NCBI GenBank assembly: GCA_036311285.1
Contig: JAXJQF010000006.1
Coordinates: 9,726 to 73,725 of the forward strand
Direction of reading: 5' to 3'
Source: JAXJQF01 sp036311285
GTDB lineage: Bacteria; Pseudomonadota; Gammaproteobacteria; Enterobacterales; Succinivibrionaceae
DNA: 64,000 bases
Both the position numbers and the translations under genes were made by a program. The notes beneath the pieces were generated by a model. The model was not told the DNA's origin, did not search any database, and saw nothing but the letters and a program-made list of their open reading frames with translations. This document shows positions 1 to 9,691 of the stretch, piece after piece (the first letter of the stretch is position 1; each line of letters begins with the position of its first letter).

Positions 1-953
1 CTAATACAACTGTACAGCAATGGTATCTTCAACCTTTAAAGGATTCATTAGTAAAGTATGGGATTTCACCTTTAGCTTTGATTTTAGAAGATGGTGAGAA
101 GTATAAAAATTTAGAAAGCTTTGATAAGGTAATGACCTTTTTAATGGAACATAACTGTGGAAGAGATACAACCTTAATTGCACTTGGCGGCGGGGTTATA
201 GGGGATTTAACAGGTTTTTGTGCAGCAAGTTTCCAAAGAGGGGTAGATTTTATACAAGTTCCGACAACATTATTGTCTCAAGTTGATTCATCTGTTGGTG
301 GAAAGACAGGTATCAATCATCCTTTAGGTAAAAATATGATAGGAGCTTTTTATCAACCAAAATCTGTAATTATTGATATCGATTGTTTAAAAACTCTTCC
401 TCAAAGAGAATTATCTGCTGGTATGGCAGAAGTTATCAAATACGGTATCATTTGGGATAAAGAATTCTTTGATTATCTGGAAGGACACACTAGTCAAATT
501 TGGAATTTGGATTACGAAGTATTATGTAATGTTATTCATACTTGCTGTAGTATCAAGGCTGAAGTGGTTCGTCAAGATGAAAAGGAAGGCGGTTTACGTG
601 CTATTTTAAATTTAGGTCATACTTTTGGGCATGCAATTGAAACATTCATGGGATATGGTGTTTGGTTACATGGTGAAGCAGTTGGCGTCGGCATGTGTAT
701 GGCAGCAAAGCTTGCTTTAATGCGTAATATGATAACTGATGATGATTTTACTAAGATAAAATCTTTAATTAAGGAAAACAAATTACCAATTTTTAAGCCT
801 GAAAACATGACAGTTCAAGATTTCTTAAGCTTGATGGTTCATGACAAGAAGAACATAAATGGTAAAATTCGCTTTATTTTACCAACTAAGATGGGTGCAA
901 GCTCGTTATTTTCAGATGTAACTGAAGATGAAATTGTAGAAGCAATAAAATAA
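1..953 (+). CDS. aroB: 3-dehydroquinate synthase AroB (5' truncated by window)
   Basis: Cytosolic NAD- and metal-dependent enzyme that converts DAHP to 3-dehydroquinate, the second step of the shikimate pathway. The reading frame is open from base 3, so the gene enters from outside the window; about 317 of the usual ~360 residues are present. The first ATG at 78 is internal, because the upstream frame (TVQQWYLQPLKDSLVKYG) still looks like AroB. Visible motifs are the NAD-binding GGGVIGDLTGF, then PTTLLSQVDSSVGGKTG, the metal-ligand region NLGHTFGHAIE and LHGEAVGVG. It is followed 33 bp later by damX, the usual gammaproteobacterial order. Confidence 0.96.
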   Translation, partial: NTTVQQWYLQPLKDSLVKYGISPLALILEDGEKYKNLESFDKVMTFLMEHNCGRDTTLIALGGGVIGDLTGFCAASFQRGVDFIQVPTTLLSQVDSSVGGKTGINHPLGKNMIGAFYQPKSVIIDIDCLKTLPQRELSAGMAEVIKYGIIWDKEFFDYLEGHTSQIWNLDYEVLCNVIHTCCSIKAEVVRQDEKEGGLRAILNLGHTFGHAIETFMGYGVWLHGEAVGVGMCMAAKLALMRNMITDDDFTKIKSLIKENKLPIFKPENMTVQDFLSLMVHDKKNINGKIRFILPTKMGASSLFSDVTEDEIVEAIK

Positions 954-986
954 AATTAAATAAATATTAAAGAGTAGGGGAAAGAG

Positions 987-2912
987 ATGGCTCTTGAACA
1001 GTTACCAAAATTATCTAGTCAGACAACATTAATAGAAAGAATTAAATATCAATTATCTGTAGGTGTTCCATTTATATTTGTTTCTGGGACCAAGGGTTCT
1101 GGAAAAACAGTTATTAGCGAACAAATTTTGTCATGCATAGATGATTCATACGTTACTGCATATATAACATGTGATAATAGTATGAGACTTGAAAAGGTGA
1201 GGGAATTACTGTTAAGACAACTTTCTCCTTCTTCAATTTTTAATAATGAAGATAGGTTAATTGGAACAGTTCAAAGAATTAATTTTGACGATAAAAGAGT
1301 TCTTATCGTTGTAGACGATGTTCATAATGTTCCTGATTCATTTTTAATAGAGTTAGCTGAAATTTATAAAATCTATTATGACAGTGGTTTAATTTCAGTA
1401 GTAATTACAGCTGAACCAAAGTGGGCTGAAATTAAAGCAAAGAGTTTTAGGGATGCTGAAATATCTATTATAGAAATGGAAGTACCTGAACTAAGTAAAG
1501 CTGAATCTATTTATGTATTGTCTTATTATTTGAAACTATTAAATTCACCATATGCAAAGGATGAAGATTATAAATACAAAGTTATTGGTAGTTGTAATGG
1601 TACACCATCAAAGATTAGACAATTAGCAGAAAGCTTATCCAATGAAAAAGCGACAGTTCAGTTAGGAGATTTTGGAGAAAGAGAAGTTAATAAAAAAGAA
1701 AATGATACTAAGGGAGGATTTATGAGTAAAAAGATCTTATCTCTTGTTGCAGTGTTTATTGCATGTATATCAGTATTAATTATTCTTTCTGTTTGTGTAT
1801 TCGATAAAAAACCAGAAGTTGATTTTGCGACGAAATTAACTCCAGCTAAAGCACAAGTACATCAAGATCAGCTTATTGATGAAGTGATAGGTAAGCAAGA
1901 TGAAGAAGAAAATCAAGAAAGCCCTGAAGCTGAAACTTTGATAGTTCAAACTGATTCAAATATTTCTAATGATGAAGTTATAGAAAAACAAGAAACTGAA
2001 AAAGAAATTGTTGTAGTTAATGATGATAGTAAGCAATTAGATGTAAACGAACAAAGTTCAAATAATGAAATTGCTTTAATTAATGATGAAAAGAATGTAG
2101 TTTTTGATAATAATGAAGGCGTAAAGACTGAAGATAAGAAACAAGTATCTGAACAAACAAAGGACGAAGTTAAGCTTGCTGTTACAAAGACTGATGTTAA
2201 GGTAGCAGATGTTAAAACAGATACAGAACAAGCAACGAATAATCAAAAGAAGTCTCAACAAGATGTTGATAAGAAGCAAGAGATTGCTACTACTTTAGAA
2301 TTAAAGAAGAGAGACGCAGATAATATTGTTGAAGCTAAAAAGGATATAGTCACAGAGAAAAAAGCTGAAGTTAAGAACGATGCTAAGGAAATTGCAGAAA
2401 AGGTAAATACAGTTGTTTCAGAAAAAACTCAAAAGGTTGCTAATGTTACAACAAAGTTAGATGAAAAACTAAAATATGACGAAACTAAGTTAACTTCTCA
2501 AAAGACTATTGCTGAAAACAAAGTACAAGAAGTAAAGAATGAGACTAAGGCGAAGGTACAAGAAGTAGCTAAGAAAGTTGCTGTTAAGAAGGAAGAACCT
2601 AAGAAGGCGATTACAGATACTCCTTCTGTTGATGAAAATTCATTAACTTCATTTGAAAAATTAAAAGATAATCATTATAGTGTGCAGTTGTGTGCAGTTA
2701 TAAAGAAATCTGATGCACAAAGAGTGTTAAATAAGGTACCTAATAATAGTTATCTTTTATTTAGAAAGAGTGATAAGAAGTATATTGTTGTTCATGGTGA
2801 ATTTTCGTCAATGAAGAAAGCCTCTCTAGCTATAGATTCATTTCCTGAAGATATAAAGAAGGCAAAACCATGGCCTAAGAAGATTGTAAAGATCAAAGCT
2901 GAAATTAAATAA
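987..2912 (+). CDS. damX: DamX-like SPOR-domain cell-division protein with N-terminal ATPase domain
   Basis: Predicted inner-membrane division protein. Residues 1-230 form an AAA/ExeA-type ATPase-like domain with a Walker A (GTKGSGKT, 34-41) and a Walker B-like stretch (VLIVVDD, 105-111). One membrane span lies at about 250-271. A long low-complexity linker (about 272-555) is rich in Lys, Glu, Val, Asp and Gln. A C-terminal SPOR domain (about 562-641, starting HYSVQLCAV) should bind denuded septal peptidoglycan. At 641 residues it is much longer than E. coli DamX (about 430), mainly through the linker. Start ATG 987 has an AGGGGAAAGAG ribosome site. It sits between aroB and rpe; dam, normally next, is absent. 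The identity is clear from synteny and architecture; the precise function is inferred. Confidence 0.9.
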   Translation: MALEQLPKLSSQTTLIERIKYQLSVGVPFIFVSGTKGSGKTVISEQILSCIDDSYVTAYITCDNSMRLEKVRELLLRQLSPSSIFNNEDRLIGTVQRINFDDKRVLIVVDDVHNVPDSFLIELAEIYKIYYDSGLISVVITAEPKWAEIKAKSFRDAEISIIEMEVPELSKAESIYVLSYYLKLLNSPYAKDEDYKYKVIGSCNGTPSKIRQLAESLSNEKATVQLGDFGEREVNKKENDTKGGFMSKKILSLVAVFIACISVLIILSVCVFDKKPEVDFATKLTPAKAQVHQDQLIDEVIGKQDEEENQESPEAETLIVQTDSNISNDEVIEKQETEKEIVVVNDDSKQLDVNEQSSNNEIALINDEKNVVFDNNEGVKTEDKKQVSEQTKDEVKLAVTKTDVKVADVKTDTEQATNNQKKSQQDVDKKQEIATTLELKKRDADNIVEAKKDIVTEKKAEVKNDAKEIAEKVNTVVSEKTQKVANVTTKLDEKLKYDETKLTSQKTIAENKVQEVKNETKAKVQEVAKKVAVKKEEPKKAITDTPSVDENSLTSFEKLKDNHYSVQLCAVIKKSDAQRVLNKVPNNSYLLFRKSDKKYIVVHGEFSSMKKASLAIDSFPEDIKKAKPWPKKIVKIKAEIK

Positions 2913-2920
2913 GGTTTAAT

Positions 2921-3589
2921 ATGAAAAATTTAATTGCTCCATCAATTTTATCTGCTGATTTAGCAAGACTTGGGGAAGATGTAAAAGCTGTTTTAGAAGC
3001 TGGCGCAGATGTTGTTCATTTTGATGTTATGGATAATCATTATGTTCCTAATTTAACTTTTGGACCATCTGTATGTAAAGCTTTAAGAAATTACGGTATT
3101 ACCGCTCCAATTGATGTGCATTTAATGGTAACTCCTGTTGATGAATTAATTAGTGAATTTATTAAGGCGGGAGCAACAAGTATTACTTTTCATCCTGAAG
3201 CTACTAAGCATATTGATAGATCTTTACAGTTAATAAAGAATGCAGGCTTAAAAGCTGGTCTTGCTATAAACCCTGCTACTTCATTATCAGTTTTAGATTA
3301 TGTATGGGATAAATTAGACATGGTTTGTATTATGTCTGTAAACCCGGGATTTGGTGGTCAAGTTTTTATTGAATCAGCTATTTCTAAAATTGAAAATCTT
3401 AAGATGCTAGCAAATAAAAATGGAAAGGAAGACTTTATCATTGAGGTTGACGGGGGAGTAAAAGTTGATAACATCAAGCGTATAGCAGATGCTGGTGCAA
3501 ATATGTTTGTTGCAGGTTCCGCTATATTTAATGCTGATGATTACAAAGATGTTATTTCTAAAATGCGTTCACAATTAGGGGAAGCATAG
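2921..3589 (+). CDS. rpe: Ribulose-phosphate 3-epimerase
   Basis: Cytosolic TIM-barrel enzyme of the pentose phosphate pathway that interconverts ribulose 5-phosphate and xylulose 5-phosphate. Its 222 residues match the family length. Visible signatures are the N-terminal [10 protein letters not shown], the metal-ligand strands [14 protein letters not shown] and DVHLMV, the phosphate loop [10 protein letters not shown] and the catalytic EVDGGV. The gene starts 8 bp after the damX stop and ends 5 bp before gph, so it is probably co-transcribed with aroB, damX, gph and trpS. Confidence 0.97.
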   Translation: MKNLIAPSILSADLARLGEDVKAVLEAGADVVHFDVMDNHYVPNLTFGPSVCKALRNYGITAPIDVHLMVTPVDELISEFIKAGATSITFHPEATKHIDRSLQLIKNAGLKAGLAINPATSLSVLDYVWDKLDMVCIMSVNPGFGGQVFIESAISKIENLKMLANKNGKEDFIIEVDGGVKVDNIKRIADAGANMFVAGSAIFNADDYKDVISKMRSQLGEA

Positions 3590-3594
3590 GAGTA

Positions 3595-4290
3595 ATGCTT
3601 GTAAATAAGTTACCACGTTTAGTTTTATTTGATTTAGATGGAACTTTAATTGATACTGTTCCATATTTAAATATAGCTGTTAATGCTGCTTTAGAGAAGT
3701 TAGGTTATCCGCAGGTTGATGAATCATTAACAAGAATATATGTTGGTAATGGTCCTTATGTGTTGTTAGCAAGAGCTATTAAAAGACGATTAGATGCAAC
3801 ATTAAATGATATAGACCAAGTTAAATTAAGAGTTGGTGTAGATGAGTTTAATAGAGTATATAGAACTCAAACTAATTGTCGTAAGGATATATATAAAGGT
3901 GTTTTAGAAACTTTAGATTATTTTCGCGAGAATAACGTAAAAATGGCTATTGTTACTAATAAACCAGATATGTTTGTAAAGGACATCTTATGCGATTCTG
4001 GATTAGATGGTTACTTCTCTTATTTTTTAGGTAGTGGGGTGATTGAGGAAAAGAAACCAGATCCTATACCATTGCTTTATGTAGCTAACAAGTTGAATAT
4101 AGATATATCTGATTGTGTTATGGTTGGTGATTCCTTGAATGACATTATAGCTGCAAAGAATGCAAAGTGTTGTTCTATAGCGTTAACGTACGGATATAAT
4201 CATGGCAAGGATATAAGGGAAAGTAATCCTGATTATGTATTCGATGACTTTATAAAAATAAAAGAATTATTTGATAATAAAAAAATATAA
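3595..4290 (+). CDS. gph: Phosphoglycolate phosphatase
   Basis: HAD-superfamily hydrolase that removes phosphate from 2-phosphoglycolate, the by-product of repair of oxidatively damaged DNA ends. Its 231 residues include HAD motif I LFDLDGTLIDT near the N terminus, motif II IVTNKP, the KKPDP lysine motif and motif IV MVGDSLNDI. The ATG at 3595 follows an AGGAG site that overlaps the end of rpe. The assignment to Gph rather than another HAD phosphatase rests mainly on the conserved rpe-gph-trpS order. Confidence 0.92.
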   Translation: MLVNKLPRLVLFDLDGTLIDTVPYLNIAVNAALEKLGYPQVDESLTRIYVGNGPYVLLARAIKRRLDATLNDIDQVKLRVGVDEFNRVYRTQTNCRKDIYKGVLETLDYFRENNVKMAIVTNKPDMFVKDILCDSGLDGYFSYFLGSGVIEEKKPDPIPLLYVANKLNIDISDCVMVGDSLNDIIAAKNAKCCSIALTYGYNHGKDIRESNPDYVFDDFIKIKELFDNKKI

Positions 4291-4305
4291 ACATACGGAA
4301 ATATT

Positions 4306-5307
4306 ATGAAAGAAATAGTTTTTAGTGCAGCTCAGCCTTCTGGTCAATTATCTATAGGTAACTATATCGGGGCGTTGCGTCAATGGGTTAATATGCAAGA
4401 CCAATACGACTGTATTTATAGTGTTGTGGATTTACATGCTATTACAGTTCGTCAAGATCCATCAGCTTTAAGAGAAGCAATTTTTAATACAATTGCTTTA
4501 TATTTAGCTGTAGGTATTGATCCAAATAAGAGTATCTTATTTTTACAATCACACGTGCCAGAGCATGCTAAGCTTCAATGGGTATTAAATTGTTATACTC
4601 AGATGGGAGAGTTAAGCAGAATGACTCAATTTAAGGATAAGGCAAAGAGATACGGTGACGTCAACACTACAGTTGGCTTATTTGACTATCCAGTATTAAT
4701 GGCTGCGGATATCCTATTATATAATGCTAATCTAGTTCCAGTTGGTGAGGATCAATTACAGCATTTAGAGTTAACTAGAGATATCGCTACAAGATTTAAC
4801 AATTTATATGGTGAAATTTTTACTCTTCCTAAGGGCTTTGTTCCTAAGTCAGGAGGTAGAGTAATGTCTTTACAAGACCCAAGTAAGAAGATGTCTAAGT
4901 CTGATGATAATAGAAATAATGTTATAACTTTATTAGAAGAACCAAAGACAATTTTAAAGAAATTAAAGAAGGCGATGACAGACTGTGATGAGCCACCTGT
5001 TGTTAGATATGATTGGGAAAATAAGCCAGGAGTATCTAATTTGTTAGACTTAATGAGCTCAGTTACAGGTGAATCAATTGAAAATCTTGAAAAGCATTTT
5101 GAGGGGAAAATGTATGGTCATTTCAAGACAGAAGTTGGTGAAGCTGTTGTTTCATTATTAGAACCAATTCAACAAAAGTATAAAGATTTAAGAAGTAACG
5201 AAGATTACTTAAGAGAAATCTTTGCAGTTGGTGCAAATAAAGCTAGTGAAAGGGCTCAAAAGATAATTGATAAGGTATACAAAGCAGTGGGTTTTGTAGA
5301 ACTTTAA
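4306..5307 (+). CDS. trpS: Tryptophanyl-tRNA synthetase
   Basis: Class I aminoacyl-tRNA synthetase that charges tRNA-Trp. Its 333 residues are the usual bacterial length. The HIGH-like motif is seen as [14 protein letters not shown] and the KMSKS loop as KKMSKSDDN; the [16 protein letters not shown] segment typical of TrpS lies between them. It is the last gene of the aroB-damX-rpe-gph-trpS string. I see no terminator in the 27 bp before the next gene, so read-through into the efflux genes is possible. Confidence 0.97.
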   Translation: MKEIVFSAAQPSGQLSIGNYIGALRQWVNMQDQYDCIYSVVDLHAITVRQDPSALREAIFNTIALYLAVGIDPNKSILFLQSHVPEHAKLQWVLNCYTQMGELSRMTQFKDKAKRYGDVNTTVGLFDYPVLMAADILLYNANLVPVGEDQLQHLELTRDIATRFNNLYGEIFTLPKGFVPKSGGRVMSLQDPSKKMSKSDDNRNNVITLLEEPKTILKKLKKAMTDCDEPPVVRYDWENKPGVSNLLDLMSSVTGESIENLEKHFEGKMYGHFKTEVGEAVVSLLEPIQQKYKDLRSNEDYLREIFAVGANKASERAQKIIDKVYKAVGFVEL

Positions 5308-5334
5308 TTATCATAATAAAATAAGAGGCGGGAT

Positions 5335-6480
5335 ATGCGACAGAGGATATTAAGCATACTGTTTGTTGTTATAGCTTTAATAGTTATTGCAATTGTATAT
5401 AAGTATGACCTATTGCATATCCAGTCTAAAAATATTCAAAGTTCAATAATAAAGACAGTAAGAGTCGATAAAGTTGATCTATCTAATTCTGCTTTGATTG
5501 TTCCGTTAATAGGGAGAGTTAATGCAAATCAATCTGTTAATATAACCTCTGAAGTAACTGCAAGAATTAAAAAAATTGGTTTTAATTCAGCTCAAGCTGT
5601 TAAGAAGGGGAGTTTATTAATAGAACTTGAAAATTCAATACAAAAATCTAAGCTAAAGGAAGCTCAAATTAATTTAGATAATGAGCTTAGAAAACTAAAT
5701 ATCTCTCATAAGTTAATGAAGAAAGGTGCTTTAAGTTTAGATAGCTATGAGCAGCTTAAAGCAAGTGTCGAATCCTTAAAGGCTGTGGTTGAAATTCGTA
5801 AGGGAGAACTTGAAGAAAGAAGTATATATGCTCCTTTTGATGGAGTTCTTGGTTTACACGATTTAACAGTTGGTAAGTTAGTAAAGCCAGGTACTGTTTT
5901 ATTTCAGCTTGATGACTTAAAGAGGGTGTACGTAGATTTTGTTTTACCAGAAAAATATCTTTCAAAGATTGTCTTGGGACAAAAGGTTTACGCAACGACA
6001 GATGTGTGGGAAGGGAAGAGATTTTTAGGCATTATTAAGTCAATTGATACTCATATCGATGATTCAACTCTATCCTTTAAGTTACGCGTATATTTTGATA
6101 ATAAAAACCTTATGCTTTTAGATGGAATGATGGTAAAGCTTAACTTAAATTTATCTTCTGAAAAGTTGCCAATGATTCCATTAAAATCTGTTGTTTATAT
6201 TGGTGACGAAAGATACGTTTATGTATTGGGGAAAGATGATATTGTTAATAGAGTGAAGGTGTCATTAGGTACCGTTAATGGTACTAATATTGCTGTAAAG
6301 AGTGGTTTACAGTTAGATTCATTAATAGTTGTTGAAGGTGCTGAGAACCTTAATGACAATGATAAAGTAAAGGTTTTAAATAAAACAGATTCAATTATAA
6401 ATAACGATGTACCATTAAAGAGAAAGAAAAAGAATAACGAAGTTAGCAAGCTGCAGAACTCTGTAGATAAGGAAGGTTAA
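5335..6480 (+). CDS. RND efflux periplasmic adaptor (membrane fusion protein)
   Basis: Adaptor subunit that would link an inner-membrane RND pump to an outer-membrane channel. An N-terminal hydrophobic anchor (about residues 3-21) is followed by a biotinyl-lipoyl-like half (GRVNANQSVNITSEVTARI), a short alpha-helical hairpin, the second lipoyl half (SIYAPFDGVLGLHDLTVGKLVKPG) and beta-barrel domains. A charged Lys-rich tail (KRKKKNNE) ends the protein. It has 381 residues, and no lipobox cysteine was seen. Its stop is 1 bp from the pump gene, so the two are translationally linked. The substrate is not predictable. Confidence 0.9.
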   Translation: MRQRILSILFVVIALIVIAIVYKYDLLHIQSKNIQSSIIKTVRVDKVDLSNSALIVPLIGRVNANQSVNITSEVTARIKKIGFNSAQAVKKGSLLIELENSIQKSKLKEAQINLDNELRKLNISHKLMKKGALSLDSYEQLKASVESLKAVVEIRKGELEERSIYAPFDGVLGLHDLTVGKLVKPGTVLFQLDDLKRVYVDFVLPEKYLSKIVLGQKVYATTDVWEGKRFLGIIKSIDTHIDDSTLSFKLRVYFDNKNLMLLDGMMVKLNLNLSSEKLPMIPLKSVVYIGDERYVYVLGKDDIVNRVKVSLGTVNGTNIAVKSGLQLDSLIVVEGAENLNDNDKVKVLNKTDSIINNDVPLKRKKKNNEVSKLQNSVDKEG

Positions 6481-6481
6481 G

Positions 6482-9400
6482 ATGTTTCTAAGTGAGATAT
6501 CAATAACCCGACCTATAGCTGCAATCGTATTAAGCGTTTTAATGCTTATTTTTGGTATTGTTTCATTTTCAAAACTGCCTGTAAGAGAACTTCCTGAGAT
6601 TAATGAACCTTCAGTATCCGTTGTAACGTCGTACGCAGGTGCTGCTCCTAATGTTGTTGAAACAAAAGTTACTAAACCAATCGAGAATGAATTATCTGGC
6701 ATTTCAGGTATAAAGACGATTACTTCAACGAGTAGAAGTGGACATTCTAGGATTAATGTTGAATTTAATGAAAAAAAGAACATGATAGAAGCAGTATCTG
6801 ATATAAGAGATGCTGTATCGCGTGCTTCTAAAAAGCTTCCAAAAGATGTTGATGAGCCTATTACAACTAGAGATAATGGCGAAGACGAAGTTGTTTTGTG
6901 GTTGAATTTGTCAAGCACAAATATGCAAAGATCAGAACTTTCTGATCTAACCAAAAGATTTGTGGAAAAACAATTATCCTTAGTAGATGGAGTCTCTCAA
7001 GTTAAGCTTGTTGGGGCTGTGGATAAGGTTATGTATATAACCTTAGATCCCGATAAGATGAACTCGTTAGAAATAACAGTTGATGATATTGTTGATGCCA
7101 TTGGTAATGAAAATATTGAATTACCAAGTGGCGAAATTAGAAATGATGACATGTATTTCCCTGTTAAGGTAAATCGTGTTTACACTGATGAAAATTTCTT
7201 TGGATCATTACCTATAAAGCATGATGGTATTAACGGAACAATAAGATTAAGAGAAGTAGCAGATATAGAGTTTAATGCGAAGAATGGTGAAAGTATTTAT
7301 CATAGAAATGGTGTTTCTAGTATAGGTATTGGTATTATTCCACAAAGTAACGCTAATCCTTTGGAGGTTGCTAAAGCTATAAGAAAGGAAGTGGATATAT
7401 TAAAGGGACAACTTACAGATAATGTGGTATTAGCTCTTGATTATGATAGTACTATATATATTCAAAACTCTATAGATGAGGTTTATGAAACCTTAGTTAT
7501 AACCGCTTTATTAGTTATATTATTCTTATATTTGTTTATTGGGTCTTGGCGTATTACCATTATTCCTGCTATAACAGTTCCAATCTCGTTGATTGCTGCG
7601 TTCATCGGTGCTTATATAATAGGTTTCTCAATTAATCTAATAACACTTTTAAGTCTTATTTTAGCAATAGGTCTTGTAGTAGATGATGCAATTGTTATGG
7701 TTGAGAACATTTCTTATCACTTAAAGAAGGGTGAAAATGTATTAGTTGCATGTTGGAATGGGGCGAGAGAGGTTGGTTTTGCGATTGTAGCGACAACGGT
7801 TGTTCTTGTTATGATTTTCTTGCCATTGATCTTTATTGAAGGAGTAATGGGAAGCATGTTCACGGAATTTGCTTTACTATTGTCTTTTGCTGTGGTCTTT
7901 TCTTCAGTTGTAGCCTTAACTTTGGCTCCCGCTCTTTCTAGTATCTTATTAAAAACAAGATTTATAAAACAACCTAAGGGGATTGTTAAATACTTTGATT
8001 TTTTCTTTACATTTGTAGAAAACAAATATGAACAATTATTAAAAAAACTGTTGTTTAATAAATATCTTTACCCTGGAATATTTGCATTAATTATCGGTGG
8101 TATATTCTTATTTTATTCAAATATTATTCATCAATTTGTTCCAACAGAAGACAGAGGAGTAATATATATTTACGCTTCTGGTCAAGAAGGAGCAAGTATT
8201 TATAGAATGAAGAGAAACATGGCTTTAATAGAAGAAAAGCTTTTGCCTTTTATTGATAAAGGCTTGTTCTCTTCTGTAAGTTTCAGTACACCATCTTTGG
8301 GACAAGGTTCAGATCAAAGTGGATTCGTGATTATTCAGTTAGTTGATTGGAGCAAGCGTACTAAACGTTCGAAGGAAATAATAAGCGATTTGAAACTTTT
8401 ATTGAGTGATATACCTGATTTAAAGGTATTTGTATATGAACCAGGATTTAAGGGGAGCTCTCAATCTCCTGTGCGTTATGTTCTAAAGGGACAAGATTAT
8501 GATGAATTAAATAGATTGTCTAATAAATTGTTAGATGATGCTTTAAATTCAGATATCATTGTTAATGCTAATACGAATTACACAAATCAAACTCCGGAAA
8601 TAGAAGTGTCTATTCGTCAGGATAGGGCTTCTGTGATGGGCATATCTTTAATAAATGTATCTAAAGCTTTACAGACATATTTGGGGGGGACTTCACATAC
8701 TTCATATGTGTACAAAGGTGAAGAATATGACGTATTTTTAAAGGCTGAAGAACAAAAGTTTGTTGATATCAATAAAATATCGTCATTAGCAGTTCGCTCA
8801 AAGAATGGACAAATGGTAACTTTAGGAAGTGTTGCAGAGTTTAAGTTGGTTGCAAGTTCAAAGCGTTTGCCTCATTATGATAGACAAAAGGCTATTACTG
8901 TTAGAGGTTATCCAGCTCCTAATAAGAGCTTGGGCGAAGTTCTTGACTGGATGGATGGTTGGGCTAAACAAAACTTAACAAAGAATGTTACAACAGATTT
9001 AACAGGTGAATCAAAGAACTTTAGAGATAGTGAGAGTGATTTGGTTTTAGTTATATTTTTATCTTTAGTTGTAACATATTTGGTTTTGTGTGCTCAATTT
9101 GAGAATTTTGCTTATCCTATAGTTGTAATGATTACTATTCCTCTAGGTGTACTTGGAGGTTTGATTGGGTTGTGGATAAGTGATGTTTCTTTGAATATTT
9201 ATAGTCAAATAGGGTTCTTGTTGTTGATTGGAATGGTTACCAAGAATGGTATCTTAATTGTTGAATATGCAAATCAATTAAGAGCTAAAAAGATAGAACT
9301 ATTAGAAGCAACTGTAAGTGCCTCAAAACGTCGTTTTAAACCTATTATGATGACATCATTAACAGCAATCATTGGAGCTGTTCCTTTATTGCTTGGTAAT

Positions 9401-9583
9401 GGCTCAGGTTATGAAAGTCGTGAGTCTATCGGTGTTGTAATCTTCTATGGTATGACTATTTCAACACTTATAACAATTTGTATTCTTCCAGGTATCTATT
9501 ATTTCTTTTCTGGTTTTATAAAGGTAAAAGCAGATAGAAAGGGGATTATACAGCAAGAATTATCCAAGATTGATAATGAATAG
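6482..9583 (+). CDS. RND multidrug efflux permease (HAE1/AcrB-type)
   Basis: Proton-driven inner-membrane exporter of the AcrB superfamily; 1033 residues, the usual size. It begins with the classic MFLSEISITRPIAAIVLSVLM first helix. Two large periplasmic loops separate helices 1-2 and 7-8. The proton-relay aspartates sit in LVVDDAIVMVENI (about residues 400-402) and the partner lysine in VTKNGILIVEYA. It overlaps nothing and starts 1 bp after the adaptor, with an AAGGAAGG site inside the adaptor's 3' end. No outer-membrane factor or local regulator is encoded nearby, so a TolC-like partner must be elsewhere. Substrates are unknown. Confidence 0.93.
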   Translation: MFLSEISITRPIAAIVLSVLMLIFGIVSFSKLPVRELPEINEPSVSVVTSYAGAAPNVVETKVTKPIENELSGISGIKTITSTSRSGHSRINVEFNEKKNMIEAVSDIRDAVSRASKKLPKDVDEPITTRDNGEDEVVLWLNLSSTNMQRSELSDLTKRFVEKQLSLVDGVSQVKLVGAVDKVMYITLDPDKMNSLEITVDDIVDAIGNENIELPSGEIRNDDMYFPVKVNRVYTDENFFGSLPIKHDGINGTIRLREVADIEFNAKNGESIYHRNGVSSIGIGIIPQSNANPLEVAKAIRKEVDILKGQLTDNVVLALDYDSTIYIQNSIDEVYETLVITALLVILFLYLFIGSWRITIIPAITVPISLIAAFIGAYIIGFSINLITLLSLILAIGLVVDDAIVMVENISYHLKKGENVLVACWNGAREVGFAIVATTVVLVMIFLPLIFIEGVMGSMFTEFALLLSFAVVFSSVVALTLAPALSSILLKTRFIKQPKGIVKYFDFFFTFVENKYEQLLKKLLFNKYLYPGIFALIIGGIFLFYSNIIHQFVPTEDRGVIYIYASGQEGASIYRMKRNMALIEEKLLPFIDKGLFSSVSFSTPSLGQGSDQSGFVIIQLVDWSKRTKRSKEIISDLKLLLSDIPDLKVFVYEPGFKGSSQSPVRYVLKGQDYDELNRLSNKLLDDALNSDIIVNANTNYTNQTPEIEVSIRQDRASVMGISLINVSKALQTYLGGTSHTSYVYKGEEYDVFLKAEEQKFVDINKISSLAVRSKNGQMVTLGSVAEFKLVASSKRLPHYDRQKAITVRGYPAPNKSLGEVLDWMDGWAKQNLTKNVTTDLTGESKNFRDSESDLVLVIFLSLVVTYLVLCAQFENFAYPIVVMITIPLGVLGGLIGLWISDVSLNIYSQIGFLLLIGMVTKNGILIVEYANQLRAKKIELLEATVSASKRRFKPIMMTSLTAIIGAVPLLLGNGSGYESRESIGVVIFYGMTISTLITICILPGIYYFFSGFIKVKADRKGIIQQELSKIDNE

Positions 9584-9607
9584 AGTTAAATTTATTTTTA
9601 ATAAATG

Positions 9608-9635
9608 TTGATTTAAAATAAATTGAGTCTAATAT
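9608..9635 (+). promoter_or_regulatory. Putative sigma70 promoter for argD
   Basis: TTGATT (9608-9613) and TAATAT (9630-9635) are separated by 16 bp in the AT-rich gap between the efflux pump and argD. No ARG box was recognised. Chance matches are common at this base composition. Confidence 0.35.
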
Positions 9636-9691
9636 GTATTTTTATAATTATTTTAAAATTATTATTAACGATTTAACTAGAGGTTTTGTCG

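Noticed and set aside
1..183. 60-residue reverse ORF at the left edge
   Set aside because: Lies wholly antisense to the AroB coding frame, which is conserved across the same bases.
1800..2650. Repeat-rich stretch that could suggest a CRISPR-like or tandem-repeat array
   Set aside because: It is coding low-complexity DNA in DamX without constant spacing or identical repeats.
6415..6954. 179-residue reverse ORF
   Set aside because: Antisense shadow of the adaptor and pump genes; no ribosome site and composition mirrors the RND coding strand.
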